Shown here: positions 17,352-26,232 of the stretch, one piece after another | How positions within the stretch are numbered: position 1 is the first letter of the stretch | Layout of the letters: each line of letters begins with the position of its first letter | Source: Dethiothermospora halolimnae | GTDB taxonomy: Bacteria; Bacillota; Clostridia; Tissierellales; VENL01 | DNA: 57,017 nucleotides | Reading direction: 5' to 3' | NCBI RefSeq assembly: GCF_037577855.1 | Contig: NZ_JBAKFX010000021.1 | Coordinates: forward strand, 1 to 57,017 | Made by a program: the position numbers and the translations under genes | Notes under the pieces: generated by a model | Told to the model about the DNA's origin: nothing | The model's database searches: none | Seen by the model: only the letters and a program-made list of their open reading frames with translations

Positions 17352-18299
17352 ATGAACGAACAGGGAAGAAAAATAAAAGTATTTTCAGGTAATGCCAATA
17401 AAAAATTGGCTGAAAAAATATGTAAGGAACTTGGAGTGCACCTTGGAGATTGTAGTGTAACTAGGTTTAGTGATGGAGAAATAGCTGTAAACATTAATGA
17501 AACAGTAAGGGGAGTAGATGTATACATAATCCAACCTACTTGTCCAGATGTTAATGAAAATCTGATGGAAACTCTTATTCTTATTGATGCAATGAAAAGG
17601 GCTTCAGCAGGAAGAATAAATGCTGTTATTCCTTATTATGGATATGCTAGACAAGACAGAAAAGCAAAAGCTAGAGATCCTATTACAGCTAAATTAGTTG
17701 CAGACCTTCTAACAAGGGCAGGGGCTGATAGAGTGGTAAGTATGGATCTACATGCAGGTCAAATTCAAGGATACTTTGATATACCAGTGGATCATTTATT
17801 AGGGGTACCTATTCTTGCAGATTACTTTAAGGGAGAAGTTAGTAGAGATACTGTTGTAGTTTCCCCAGACCTAGGTGGAGTTACTAGGGCCAGAAATTTT
17901 GCTAGCTTATTAGATTTACCTATAGCAATAATAGAAAAAAGAAGACCTAAAGCTAATGTATCAGAGGTTATGAATGTAATTGGTGATATAGAAGGTAAGA
18001 ATGTTATAATAGTTGATGATATAATAGATACAGCGGGAACAATGACTAAGGCGGCTAAGGTATTAAAGGACTTTGGTGCCAAGAGTGTATATGCAGCTTG
18101 TACCCATCCATTATTATCGGGACCAGCTATTGAAAGAATAGAAAATTCTGTTATAGAAAAATTTGTTGTAAGTGATACAATACCATTACCAGAGGAGAAG
18201 AAAATAGATCAAATAGAAGTGGTGTCAGTGGCAAGTCTATTTGCAGAGGCTATTAAGAGAATACATGGTAATCAATCTGTAAGCAAGTTATTTGATTAA
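17352..18299 (+). CDS. prs: Ribose-phosphate pyrophosphokinase
   Basis: 315 residues, the normal length. It makes PRPP from ribose 5-phosphate and ATP. Visible motifs are FSDGE (N-terminal ATP region), YYGYARQDRK flexible loop and the PRPP loop VDDIIDTAGT. A longer frame opens inside glmU at 17253, but the ATG at 17352 follows TTAGGAGGAAAT and begins the conserved protein. It directly follows glmU. PRPP is also the effector of the PurR encoded two genes upstream and the substrate of Hpt downstream. In B. subtilis ctc comes next; it is absent here. Confidence 0.97.
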   Translation: MNEQGRKIKVFSGNANKKLAEKICKELGVHLGDCSVTRFSDGEIAVNINETVRGVDVYIIQPTCPDVNENLMETLILIDAMKRASAGRINAVIPYYGYARQDRKAKARDPITAKLVADLLTRAGADRVVSMDLHAGQIQGYFDIPVDHLLGVPILADYFKGEVSRDTVVVSPDLGGVTRARNFASLLDLPIAIIEKRRPKANVSEVMNVIGDIEGKNVIIVDDIIDTAGTMTKAAKVLKDFGAKSVYAACTHPLLSGPAIERIENSVIEKFVVSDTIPLPEEKKIDQIEVVSVASLFAEAIKRIHGNQSVSKLFD

Positions 18300-18315
18300 T
18301 ATTGGTAAACAAAAT

Positions 18316-18345
18316 ACAGTGCATAATATTTTGCACTGTGTTTTA
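18316..18345 (+). terminator. Terminator after prs
   Basis: Stem ACAGTGCA / TGCACTGT (18316-18323, 18332-18339), followed by GTTTTAATATTT, a moderate T-tract. Confidence 0.7.
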
Positions 18346-18381
18346 ATATTTCTAAACCTGAACTAAGTAGGAGTTGATACT

Positions 18382-18942
18382 TTGTATGCTATAATAGGAT
18401 TAGGGAATCCAGGAAGAAAATATGAACACACAAGGCATAATGTGGGATTTAATGCCATAGATTGTTTAGCCCAGAGGCTTAATGTAAAGTTAACTAAAAT
18501 AAAACATAAAGCTGTATATGGGGAAGCAAATATAAATGGGGAGAAGGTTTTATTAGTAAAACCCCAAACATATATGAATAATAGTGGAGATTCTGTATTA
18601 GACATCTACAATTATTACAAATTACCGGTAGAAAACATTATAATAATATATGATGATACAGATATAGCCTTTGGCTCAATAAGAATTAGACCCAAAGGTA
18701 GTGCCGGAGGACAAAATGGAATGAAGTCAATAATATACCAACTGAAAAGTGATCAGTTTCCTAGAATAAGGATAGGTATAGGAAAAAAAGAGCCTAATCA
18801 AGATTTAGCTAGTTTTGTTTTAAGTAGATTTAATAAAGAGGAAAGACAAATAGTAGATGATGCAATATTAAAGGCAGCAAAGGCAGCAGAAATGATAGTT
18901 ACCGATGATGTAAATAAATCGATGAACAAATATAATGGATAA
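18382..18942 (+). CDS. pth: Peptidyl-tRNA hydrolase
   Basis: 186 residues. It recycles peptidyl-tRNA released from stalled ribosomes. Key residues are N9 in GLGNPG, H19 in TRHNVGF, and MNNSG in the middle. Start is TTG at 18382, 8 bases after TAGGAG; the overlapping ATG at 18386 runs into a stop after two codons. It lies between prs and mfd as in B. subtilis (spoVC), but neither ctc before it nor fin after it is present. Confidence 0.95.
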   Translation: MYAIIGLGNPGRKYEHTRHNVGFNAIDCLAQRLNVKLTKIKHKAVYGEANINGEKVLLVKPQTYMNNSGDSVLDIYNYYKLPVENIIIIYDDTDIAFGSIRIRPKGSAGGQNGMKSIIYQLKSDQFPRIRIGIGKKEPNQDLASFVLSRFNKEERQIVDDAILKAAKAAEMIVTDDVNKSMNKYNG

Positions 18943-18991
18943 AATTCAAATGAAATATTTTAAAGTTTAAAAGCATATAATAACTTCTAGA

Positions 18992-19016
18992 AGCCCAGGG
19001 ACCTTAAACCTGGGCT
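18992..19016 (+). other. GC-rich hairpin between pth and mfd
   Basis: Stem AGCCCAGG / CCTGGGCT with a 9-base loop. No T-tract follows; it ends 30 bases before the mfd GTG. It could be a weak terminator or a leader hairpin limiting read-through. Confidence 0.45.
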
Positions 19017-19045
19017 AAAGGTGTTTGATTTAAGGAGATGATGTT

Positions 19046-22000
19046 GTGGCTAAAAATGTATTTATTGATCAACTTAAAAATCTTCCTTCATATAATCAAG
19101 TTTTAAGTGAAATAGAAAAGAGAAAATCTCCTATTTCGTTACATGGTCTATCGGATGAAAACATAGGACACATATCCTATGGATTAAACCAACATATAAA
19201 TAGACCTGTCTTGATTTTAACCGAGGATGATCTACGGGCAAAAAAATTATTTGAAGATTTAAAATTTTGGGGACAAGATAATGTGGAGTTATTTCCAACT
19301 AGGGAGATAGTCTTTTATGATATTGATGCCTATAGTCATGATATATCTAATCAAAGGCTTAGGGTTTTAAATAGATTAAATAATAATGAAAACATTACTG
19401 TGGTGGCATCGGTTGAATCTTTGTTAAATAAAACCTTAGATAAAAAATTATTTAAAGAGTACTCCTTTAATATATCCTTTGGAGAGACAATAGATTTTAA
19501 AAAAATAGCTGGCGACCTTAATATTATGGGGTATGACAGGGTTGATATGGTAGAAGGAAAAGGTCAATATTCCATAAGGGGAGGAATTATAGATTTGTTT
19601 CCAATAAATTCCCATGATCCATATAGAATAGAGTTATTTGATGATGAGATAGATTCTATAAGGAGTTTCAATTTAAAAAACCAAAGATCCATAGAAAATA
19701 AGGACCATATTAGTGTAAATCCTGTGAAGGAAATAATATTAACCGATGATATAAAGAAAAATTTAATAAAAGATATGGAAGATGATCTTAATAAAACTAT
19801 ATCTAAGTTGAGAAAAAGTAACGAAAATACAATCATAGATAAGCTAGAAGATAAATTTTCATATCAAATAGAGAAGCTTAAAAGTGGATTAAGCATAGAT
19901 AATATTGATTTATATATACCCTATATGGTTAGTGGGGTATCCACAATATTGGATTACTTTAATGATCAGTCACTAATTGTAATTGACGAACCTAGAAGAA
20001 TAGAAGATAGAGTAGATAATCTAAAAGATGATTTTGTAGGAAGATATACTGATTTATATAATATGGGAGAGGTCTTACCTAAACATGAAGATGTATATCA
20101 TTCATATGATGAGATTATTAATAAAATTAATAATAAAATTTCTATAACGGCTACCACACTTTTGAAAAATAACCCAAGATTTAAACCAAAGTCTATTATT
20201 AATTTTATGACAAAGTCCATGCAATCTTTTCACAATAAGCTAGAACTTCTTGTAGAGGAGTTAAATAATTATAGATATAGAGGATATAAGGTTATTATAT
20301 TATCAGGAACTGAGGACAAAGGTAAAAGACTTGAAGAAAACCTTAATGAAAAGGGGATAGGCTGTAAATATATATCTGATGTTGATACAGAAATAAAATC
20401 TAGTGAAATATATATTACTGAGGGCTCAATAAGTAAGGGATTTGAATATCCTAAAGTAAAACTTGCTATTATAAGTGATAAAGAAGTATTTGGAACATCT
20501 AAGAAGAGAAGGACATTAAAGAAGAGAAAAGATGCAAAGAAAATAGAATCCTTTACAGATTTAAAGGTAGGGGACTATGTAGTGCATGAAGGCCACGGTA
20601 TAGGAAAATATGTTGGGATAGAACAGTTAAAGGTTCAGGATAAGAAAAAGGATTATATGAAGATACAATATTCCGGTGAAGACAAACTATATGTGCCGGT
20701 GGATCAGATGAACCTTATACAGAAATATATAGGGGCAGATACTGTTAAACCTAAAGTAAATAAATTAGGTAGTAGTGAATGGAGAAAGACTAAAACCAAG
20801 GTAAAAAAATCAATAGAGGATATGGCCGATGAATTATTAAAGTTATATGCTAAGAGGGAAACTGTAAAAGGTTATGCCTTTTCAAAGGATCAACCATGGC
20901 AAAAACAATTTGAGGATAGCTTTCCCTATGAAGAAACTGATGATCAGTTAAGGTGCATAGAAGAGATAAAAGAGGATATGGAAAAAGGAAGGCCTATGGA
21001 TAGACTATTATGTGGAGATGTTGGCTATGGAAAAACAGAGGTTGCCCTAAGAGCTGCTTTTAAAGCCGTCATGGATGGGAAACAAGTTGCTTTTCTAGTT
21101 CCAACAACCATACTAGCCCAACAACATTATAATACCCTTGTGGAAAGGTTTTCTGATTTTCCTATAAAAATAGAAATGCTAAGTAGATTTAGAACCCCTG
21201 GAAGGCAAAAGAAGATAATTAATGATGTAAAAGGTGGAAATCTTGATATAGTAGTGGGAACCCACAGAATACTATCTAAAGATATTAAGTTTTATGATTT
21301 AGGCCTTTTAGTTGTAGATGAAGAACAAAGATTTGGAGTTAAGCATAAAGAATCTTTAAAAAAGATCAAAGAATCGGTGGATGTATTGACCCTTACAGCA
21401 ACCCCTATACCCAGAACTCTTCATATGTCCATGGTTGGAATAAGGGATATGAGTGTAATAGAAGAACCACCAGAGGAGAGATACCCTGTACAAACCTATG
21501 TGGTAGAGTATAATGAGCAACTTATAAGGGATGCTATCGTGAAAGAATATAATAGAAATGGGCAGGTTTATATAGTTTATAACAGAGTAAAGGGTATTCA
21601 AACCATTGCATCTAAAATCAAAAAACTAGTTCCAGAAATAAAAGTAGCAGTTGGCCATGGACAAATGGGGGAGAGACAACTTGAAAATACAATGATGGAT
21701 TTTTTAGATGGGGAATATGATGTGTTAGTTTGTACTACGATTATTGAAACGGGACTTGATATACCTAATGTAAATACTATGATAATTCTTGATGCTGATA
21801 AAATGGGGCTATCCCAATTGTACCAGTTAAGGGGCAGGGTAGGAAGATCTAATAGATTAGCATATTCCTACTTTATGTATGAAAAGGATAAGGTATTATC
21901 TGAGGTGGCAGAAAAGAGGTTGAAGGCTATAAAAGAATTTACTGAATTTGGCTCTGGATTCAAAATAGCCATGAGGGATTTGGAAATTAGAGGTGCAGGA

Positions 22001-22582
22001 AATTTACTTGGCCAACAGCAACATGGACATATGGCATCGATAGGGTATGATTTATATGTTAAGTTCTTAGAATCTGCTATTAAAAAATTAAAAGGGCAGG
22101 AAAAAGAAGAAACAGTTGAAACCACAATAGAAATAAATGTGGATGGATATATACCGAATAAATATATACCAAATGAAGAGCAAAAGGTTGAAATATATAA
22201 AAAGATATCGGCAATAGAAACAAAGGAAGAATATAGAGATGTATTAGAAGAAATTATAGATAGATTTGGAGATGTGAATAAGGCGGTTAATAATCTTCTT
22301 AGAATATCTTATATAAAATCTTTATCCCAAAGGGCTAATATTGTTTCTATCTCTCAAAAGGATAGGTTTGTGACCTTTGAGTTCTCAAGTGATAAAGATA
22401 TAAAACCTGAACTTATAAACTTTCTTGCTACCAACTATAATAGGAGGGTTAGCTTTGATGTTGCAGGTAAACCTAAAATAATGTACAGACTTAGGGAAAC
22501 TAGCCAAGAAGGAATTTTATTGGAAACAGAAGAAGTTGTTGAAAAAATTAGCAGTTTTCACGGAGGACAAACTAATATATAA
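19046..22582 (+). CDS. mfd: Transcription-repair coupling factor
   Basis: 1178 residues, full-length Mfd. The N-terminal UvrB-like half is followed by the RNA-polymerase interaction domain (KVGDYVVHEGHGIGKYVG, about 508-525), then the RecG-like translocase with Walker A GDVGYGKTE (about 656-664), the DEEQ box (about 757), TATPIPRT, and the C-terminal regulatory domain. It removes stalled RNA polymerase at lesions and recruits UvrA. Start GTG follows AAGGAGATGATGTT. The order pth-mfd-spoVT is as in B. subtilis, here with a PpiC-type lipoprotein gene inserted after it. Confidence 0.97.
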   Translation: MAKNVFIDQLKNLPSYNQVLSEIEKRKSPISLHGLSDENIGHISYGLNQHINRPVLILTEDDLRAKKLFEDLKFWGQDNVELFPTREIVFYDIDAYSHDISNQRLRVLNRLNNNENITVVASVESLLNKTLDKKLFKEYSFNISFGETIDFKKIAGDLNIMGYDRVDMVEGKGQYSIRGGIIDLFPINSHDPYRIELFDDEIDSIRSFNLKNQRSIENKDHISVNPVKEIILTDDIKKNLIKDMEDDLNKTISKLRKSNENTIIDKLEDKFSYQIEKLKSGLSIDNIDLYIPYMVSGVSTILDYFNDQSLIVIDEPRRIEDRVDNLKDDFVGRYTDLYNMGEVLPKHEDVYHSYDEIINKINNKISITATTLLKNNPRFKPKSIINFMTKSMQSFHNKLELLVEELNNYRYRGYKVIILSGTEDKGKRLEENLNEKGIGCKYISDVDTEIKSSEIYITEGSISKGFEYPKVKLAIISDKEVFGTSKKRRTLKKRKDAKKIESFTDLKVGDYVVHEGHGIGKYVGIEQLKVQDKKKDYMKIQYSGEDKLYVPVDQMNLIQKYIGADTVKPKVNKLGSSEWRKTKTKVKKSIEDMADELLKLYAKRETVKGYAFSKDQPWQKQFEDSFPYEETDDQLRCIEEIKEDMEKGRPMDRLLCGDVGYGKTEVALRAAFKAVMDGKQVAFLVPTTILAQQHYNTLVERFSDFPIKIEMLSRFRTPGRQKKIINDVKGGNLDIVVGTHRILSKDIKFYDLGLLVVDEEQRFGVKHKESLKKIKESVDVLTLTATPIPRTLHMSMVGIRDMSVIEEPPEERYPVQTYVVEYNEQLIRDAIVKEYNRNGQVYIVYNRVKGIQTIASKIKKLVPEIKVAVGHGQMGERQLENTMMDFLDGEYDVLVCTTIIETGLDIPNVNTMIILDADKMGLSQLYQLRGRVGRSNRLAYSYFMYEKDKVLSEVAEKRLKAIKEFTEFGSGFKIAMRDLEIRGAGNLLGQQQHGHMASIGYDLYVKFLESAIKKLKGQEKEETVETTIEINVDGYIPNKYIPNEEQKVEIYKKISAIETKEEYRDVLEEIIDRFGDVNKAVNNLLRISYIKSLSQRANIVSISQKDRFVTFEFSSDKDIKPELINFLATNYNRRVSFDVAGKPKIMYRLRETSQEGILLETEEVVEKISSFHGGQTNI

Positions 22583-22624
22583 TATAAATGTAAAGGTATA
22601 AAACAGAGGGAGAGGATATAATTG

Positions 22625-23629
22625 ATGACAAAGAATAAGTTTGTATTAATAGGGGTATTATTACTATCTTTTATAACTTTAATAGGATGTAGTGGGAGTA
22701 ATGATATCATAGCAAAGGTAAATGGTGAAGGTATACCAGTGGATAAATTTGAGGAAAGATTTGAAATGGTTAAAAAAAGCTATAAAGCCCAATTTGGAGA
22801 AGATTTCCTATCACAAGATACTGGTGAAGGGAAAACAATGGAAGAGGTTCTTAAAGAAGGTATATTAGATAGCTTAATAAAACAAGAAATTGTATTACAA
22901 GCGGCTAAAAATGCTGGAGTTGAAGTTAAAGAAGAAGAAATAAATAAAGAAATAGATAGCATGAAGAAGCTAGAACAGGAAAAAATAAAACAGAAGCTTA
23001 AGACTGAAGGAAAAACTGAAGAAGAGATTAAAGCAAAGGAAAGTGAAATAAAAAAAGAAGCAGAAGAAAACTTTAAAAAGTCCCTTGAAGAAAGCCAAAT
23101 CACTGAAGAATATATAAGGGAAGTAATAAAAGAAGATAAACTTGTCCAAAAATATAGGGAAAAATTTATTAATGATTTAAGTACTTCCGATGAAGAAATA
23201 AAAAGCTTTTATGAAGAAAATAAAGAAGAGTTATATAAGTCAGTAAGGGCAAGACATATATTGGTTGAAAAGGAAGAAGAAGCTAAGGATATATTAAAGC
23301 AACTGAAAGATGGAGCTGATTTTGCTAAGTTAGCTGAGGAAAAATCTATTGACCCCGGATCTGGCAAAAATGGTGGTGAATTAGGATATTTCTATAAAGG
23401 AGATATGGTTCCTCAATTTTCTCAAGTAGCCTTCTCACTAGAAATTGGTGAAATAAGTGAACCGGTTAAAAGTGATTATGGATACCATATAATAGAGGTA
23501 CAAGATAAAAAGATAGATAAGTTTGAAGAAATAAAAGACCAAGTTACCTATGACTATCAAAATAAAAAATATGATGAGAATCTTGAAAAAATAACAAAAG
23601 ATGCTGAAATAGAGAAGTTTTTAGACTAA
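22625..23629 (+). CDS. prsA: PpiC-type peptidyl-prolyl isomerase lipoprotein (PrsA/SurA-like)
   Basis: 334 residues with a lipoprotein signal: KNKFVLIGVLLLSFITLIGC, lipobox LIGC, cysteine near residue 21. A charged helical segment rich in Lys and Glu (about 75-195) precedes a parvulin domain (about 195-290) with RARHILV and SKNGGELGYF-like landmarks. Such proteins help fold exported proteins outside the membrane. ATG at 22625 is chosen over the TTG directly before it. It follows mfd by 42 bases, a linkage seen in Clostridia. The symbol is by family resemblance; substrates are unknown. Confidence 0.85.
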   Translation: MTKNKFVLIGVLLLSFITLIGCSGSNDIIAKVNGEGIPVDKFEERFEMVKKSYKAQFGEDFLSQDTGEGKTMEEVLKEGILDSLIKQEIVLQAAKNAGVEVKEEEINKEIDSMKKLEQEKIKQKLKTEGKTEEEIKAKESEIKKEAEENFKKSLEESQITEEYIREVIKEDKLVQKYREKFINDLSTSDEEIKSFYEENKEELYKSVRARHILVEKEEEAKDILKQLKDGADFAKLAEEKSIDPGSGKNGGELGYFYKGDMVPQFSQVAFSLEIGEISEPVKSDYGYHIIEVQDKKIDKFEEIKDQVTYDYQNKKYDENLEKITKDAEIEKFLD

Positions 23630-23630
23630 A

Positions 23631-23663
23631 AAAATATCACCTCTAAGGTGATATTTTTTTATT
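23631..23663 (+). terminator. Terminator after the PpiC lipoprotein gene
   Basis: Stem AAATATCACCT / AGGTGATATTT with a CTA loop, followed by more T. Confidence 0.85.
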
Positions 23664-23710
23664 TCACTTATTTCTATGTAATATCAAAAGAATAATAAAT
23701 TTCCTCCCAT

Positions 23711-23740
23711 GTATAAAATATTATTGTTAGTAAAATAATA
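23711..23740 (+). promoter_or_regulatory. Candidate sigma-G promoter of spoVT
   Basis: GTATA (23711-23715), 18 bases, AATAATA (23734-23740). It fits GHATR-N18-CATNHTA except for the first -10 base. The start would be near 23747, leaving a 40-base leader. B. subtilis spoVT is a sigma-G gene, which supports the reading. Confidence 0.45.
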
Positions 23741-23787
23741 ATGACACAGTGAAATATATAATAACTTATACCTTAGGAGGGAATAAT

Positions 23788-24339
23788 GTGAAAGCAACAG
23801 GAATTGTTAGAAGGATAGACGATTTAGGTAGAGTAGTAATTCCAAAGGAGATTAGACGAACCCTCAGAATTAGGGAGGGAGATCCACTTGAGATATTTAC
23901 AGATAGAGAAGGTGAAGTTATACTAAAGAAATACTCTCCTATAGGAGAATTAGGTGAGTTTGCTGATGAATATGCCGAAGCTTTATATGAAACTGTAAAA
24001 CATATGACTGTTATTGCAGATAGAGATACTGTAGTTTCAATTGCAGGTGGAAATAAAAAAGACTTTTTAGAAAAAAGGATCAGCCCTGAACTTGAGAAGT
24101 TTATAGAGAGTAAAGAAACCTATGTAGCTGATGGGGGGAGTAAACCTGTGAGAATCGCCTCTGAGGAATTCACACCAGATACATATAGTAGTCAAGTAAT
24201 AGCACCAATAGTAAGTCAGGGGGATCCAATAGGAGCCGTTGTACTAATTTCTAAAACTGATAACACTAAAATGGGAGAACTTGAAATCAAACTAGCTGAA
24301 ACAGCAGCAGGCTTTTTAGCAAAGCAAATGGAGCACTAA
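23788..24339 (+). CDS. spoVT: Stage V sporulation regulator SpoVT
   Basis: 183 residues: an AbrB-type swapped-hairpin DNA-binding domain (KATGIVRRIDDLGRVVIPKE, residues 2-21, onward to about 50), then a GAF-like domain ending ETAAGFLAKQMEH. SpoVT fine-tunes forespore sigma-G genes. The frame is open upstream to 23749, but the GTG at 23788 sits 7 bases after TTAGGAGGG and gives exactly the family N-terminus; the nearby ATG at 23786 is out of frame and stops at once. Confidence 0.96.
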   Translation: MKATGIVRRIDDLGRVVIPKEIRRTLRIREGDPLEIFTDREGEVILKKYSPIGELGEFADEYAEALYETVKHMTVIADRDTVVSIAGGNKKDFLEKRISPELEKFIESKETYVADGGSKPVRIASEEFTPDTYSSQVIAPIVSQGDPIGAVVLISKTDNTKMGELEIKLAETAAGFLAKQMEH

Positions 24340-24340
24340 A

Positions 24341-24370
24341 TATAACCTACCGTGAGGTAGGTTATAATAT
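24341..24370 (+). terminator. Terminator of spoVT
   Basis: Stem TATAACCTACC / GGTAGGTTATA with a GTGA loop, followed by ATATTTATT. Confidence 0.75.
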
Positions 24371-24379
24371 TTATTAGTC

Positions 24380-24476
24380 AATAAATATTATTTATTAGTA
24401 ATCCGTAATTTTATTTAGTTGTTAGAGGTTCGTAATTTTATTTGTTCAGTTGTTGGGGGATTCGTAATCCCCCAAC
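24380..24476. repeat. Dispersed 25-bp palindrome, copy B, with degenerate upstream units
   Basis: The exact palindrome (GTTGGGGGATT, CGT, AATCCCCCAAC) occupies 24452-24476 and is followed by TAATTTTTTAT. Before it, two degenerate units end in CGTAATTTTATTT (about 24402-24450), with GTTGTTAGAGG resembling the left arm. The locus therefore looks like a decayed short tandem array of the kind expanded at 39404-39562. Confidence 0.75.
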
Positions 24477-24564
24477 TAATTTTTTATATAAAATAGTTTA
24501 TAACTTAATTCCTTTCTGATATAATTATTATTAGTCTTTATGAATAGATTTGGGAGGATAATAG

Positions 24565-26175
24565 ATGACTAAGAAAAATTTTCTTCAAGGAGCTGCTATT
24601 TTAGGAATGGCAGGTTTGATTATTAAAATAATAGGTGCAGTATATAGAATACCCCTTAGTAATTTAATAAATGATACAGGGATGGGGTATTTCCAAGCAG
24701 GATATTCTTTTTATGCTTTACTTATAATGATATCAACAACGGGATTGACAACATCCTTGGCTAAATTAGTTTCAGAAAAGAGGTCCATAGGCGATTATAG
24801 AAATGCAAATAAAATATTTAAGGTAGCTTTTATAGGTTTTTTGATAGGTGGAATAATAACATCTACATTTATGTTTTTTGGAGCTAAATATATATCGGAA
24901 ACTATAGAAAATACAAATGCATATTATGCTTTAATAGCCTTAGTTCCAGCATTGTTTTTTGTTCCAATAATGTCTGCCTTTAGGGGGTACCTTCAAGGGA
25001 CTCAAACTATGACTCCAACAGCGATATCCCAATTGGTTGAACAATTATTTAGAGTTATAGTAGGTTTTTACTTAGCCTATACATTACTAGATAGAGGGCT
25101 TCCAATGGCAGCCGGAGGGGCATCTTTTGGAGCCTCAGCCGGGGCTATAGCTGGGACCTTAGTCATATTTATTATGTATTTGTCTAAAAGAAAAGAGTTT
25201 AAAAAAGAACTAAAAAATAGTGGTAATTATAAAGAAGAAAGTACATCTGTTATAATAAAGAGAATAATTAATATAACAGTTCCTATAATGATAGGAAGTG
25301 CGATAGTACCGGTTATGAATAGTATAGATGCTTGGCTTATACCAGGGAGGCTTCAGCTAATAGGATTTGACGAGAAGGCCGCTGTTAAATTATATGGTCA
25401 ATTGAGTGGAATGGCTCAAACATTAATTAATTTTCCTCAAGTTTTTTCGATGGCTCTTGTAATGAGTTTAGTTCCAGCTATATCTGATGCCTTTAGTTTA
25501 AAAAATTATAAAAAAATTGAAAAAATGACCAGGTCTGGTGTAAGGGTAACATTGCTTATAGGTCTTCCGGCAGCCTTTGGAATGTTTATATTGGCAAGAC
25601 CCATAATGAATCTTTTATACTCTAGTCAAGGTAAGGCAACAATTGATAGTTTAGGTCAAACTCTTGAAGTTCTGGCATTTAGTGTGATATTTTTGACCTT
25701 AGTTCAATCATTAACAGCAATAATGCAAGGTATGGGAAAACCTATTATACCTGTTAGGAATTTAGCCATAGGAGCTTTATTTAAAGTAATATTAACTTAT
25801 ACTTTAACTGGAATAGAAGGTATTGGCATAAGGGGTGCTGCCTTTAGTACGGTAATAGCTTATTTAATAGCAACAATTCTTAATTTTATTTCCGTTAAGA
25901 AATATACTAAAACTTATTTTAATATAAAAAGTGTTTTCATAAAGCCACTTATATCTACAGTCATTATGACATTAGTTGTTTGGATTACATTTAACTTTAT
26001 AAACCCAATGTTAGGCAGTAAACTTTCAACTGTTATATCAATAACTATTGGAGCTATTATTTATGGATTAGCTCTTCTATTGACAGGGACTATAACGGAA
26101 AGGGATTTTTCTTTACTACCTAAAGGGGATAAAATAGCTAGACTATTAAAATCAATAAAATTATTAAGAAGTTAA
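24565..26175 (+). CDS. MOP-superfamily flippase (SpoVB/YabM-like polysaccharide transporter)
   Basis: 536 residues, about 14 hydrophobic segments, starting FLQGAAILGMAGLIIK and containing YRIPLSNLI, GLTTSLAKL and RGYLQGTQ, typical of SpoVB/MurJ-type lipid-linked sugar exporters. It sits where B. subtilis has yabM (between spoVT and yabN). A role in flipping a wall or spore-cortex precursor is inferred from family and context; the substrate is not shown. The ATG follows TGGGAGGAT. An extended -10 (TGATATAAT, about 24518-24525) is present upstream. Confidence 0.85.
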   Translation: MTKKNFLQGAAILGMAGLIIKIIGAVYRIPLSNLINDTGMGYFQAGYSFYALLIMISTTGLTTSLAKLVSEKRSIGDYRNANKIFKVAFIGFLIGGIITSTFMFFGAKYISETIENTNAYYALIALVPALFFVPIMSAFRGYLQGTQTMTPTAISQLVEQLFRVIVGFYLAYTLLDRGLPMAAGGASFGASAGAIAGTLVIFIMYLSKRKEFKKELKNSGNYKEESTSVIIKRIINITVPIMIGSAIVPVMNSIDAWLIPGRLQLIGFDEKAAVKLYGQLSGMAQTLINFPQVFSMALVMSLVPAISDAFSLKNYKKIEKMTRSGVRVTLLIGLPAAFGMFILARPIMNLLYSSQGKATIDSLGQTLEVLAFSVIFLTLVQSLTAIMQGMGKPIIPVRNLAIGALFKVILTYTLTGIEGIGIRGAAFSTVIAYLIATILNFISVKKYTKTYFNIKSVFIKPLISTVIMTLVVWITFNFINPMLGSKLSTVISITIGAIIYGLALLLTGTITERDFSLLPKGDKIARLLKSIKLLRS

Positions 26176-26203
26176 AGCTAGAAGTATAATTCTAGCTTTT
26201 TCA
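26175..26203 (+). terminator. Terminator after the flippase gene
   Basis: Stem AAGCTAGAA / TTCTAGCTT with a short loop, then TTTC. Confidence 0.7.
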
Positions 26204-26232
26204 ACTAATTATAGAGATAAAGAGGTGATAAA

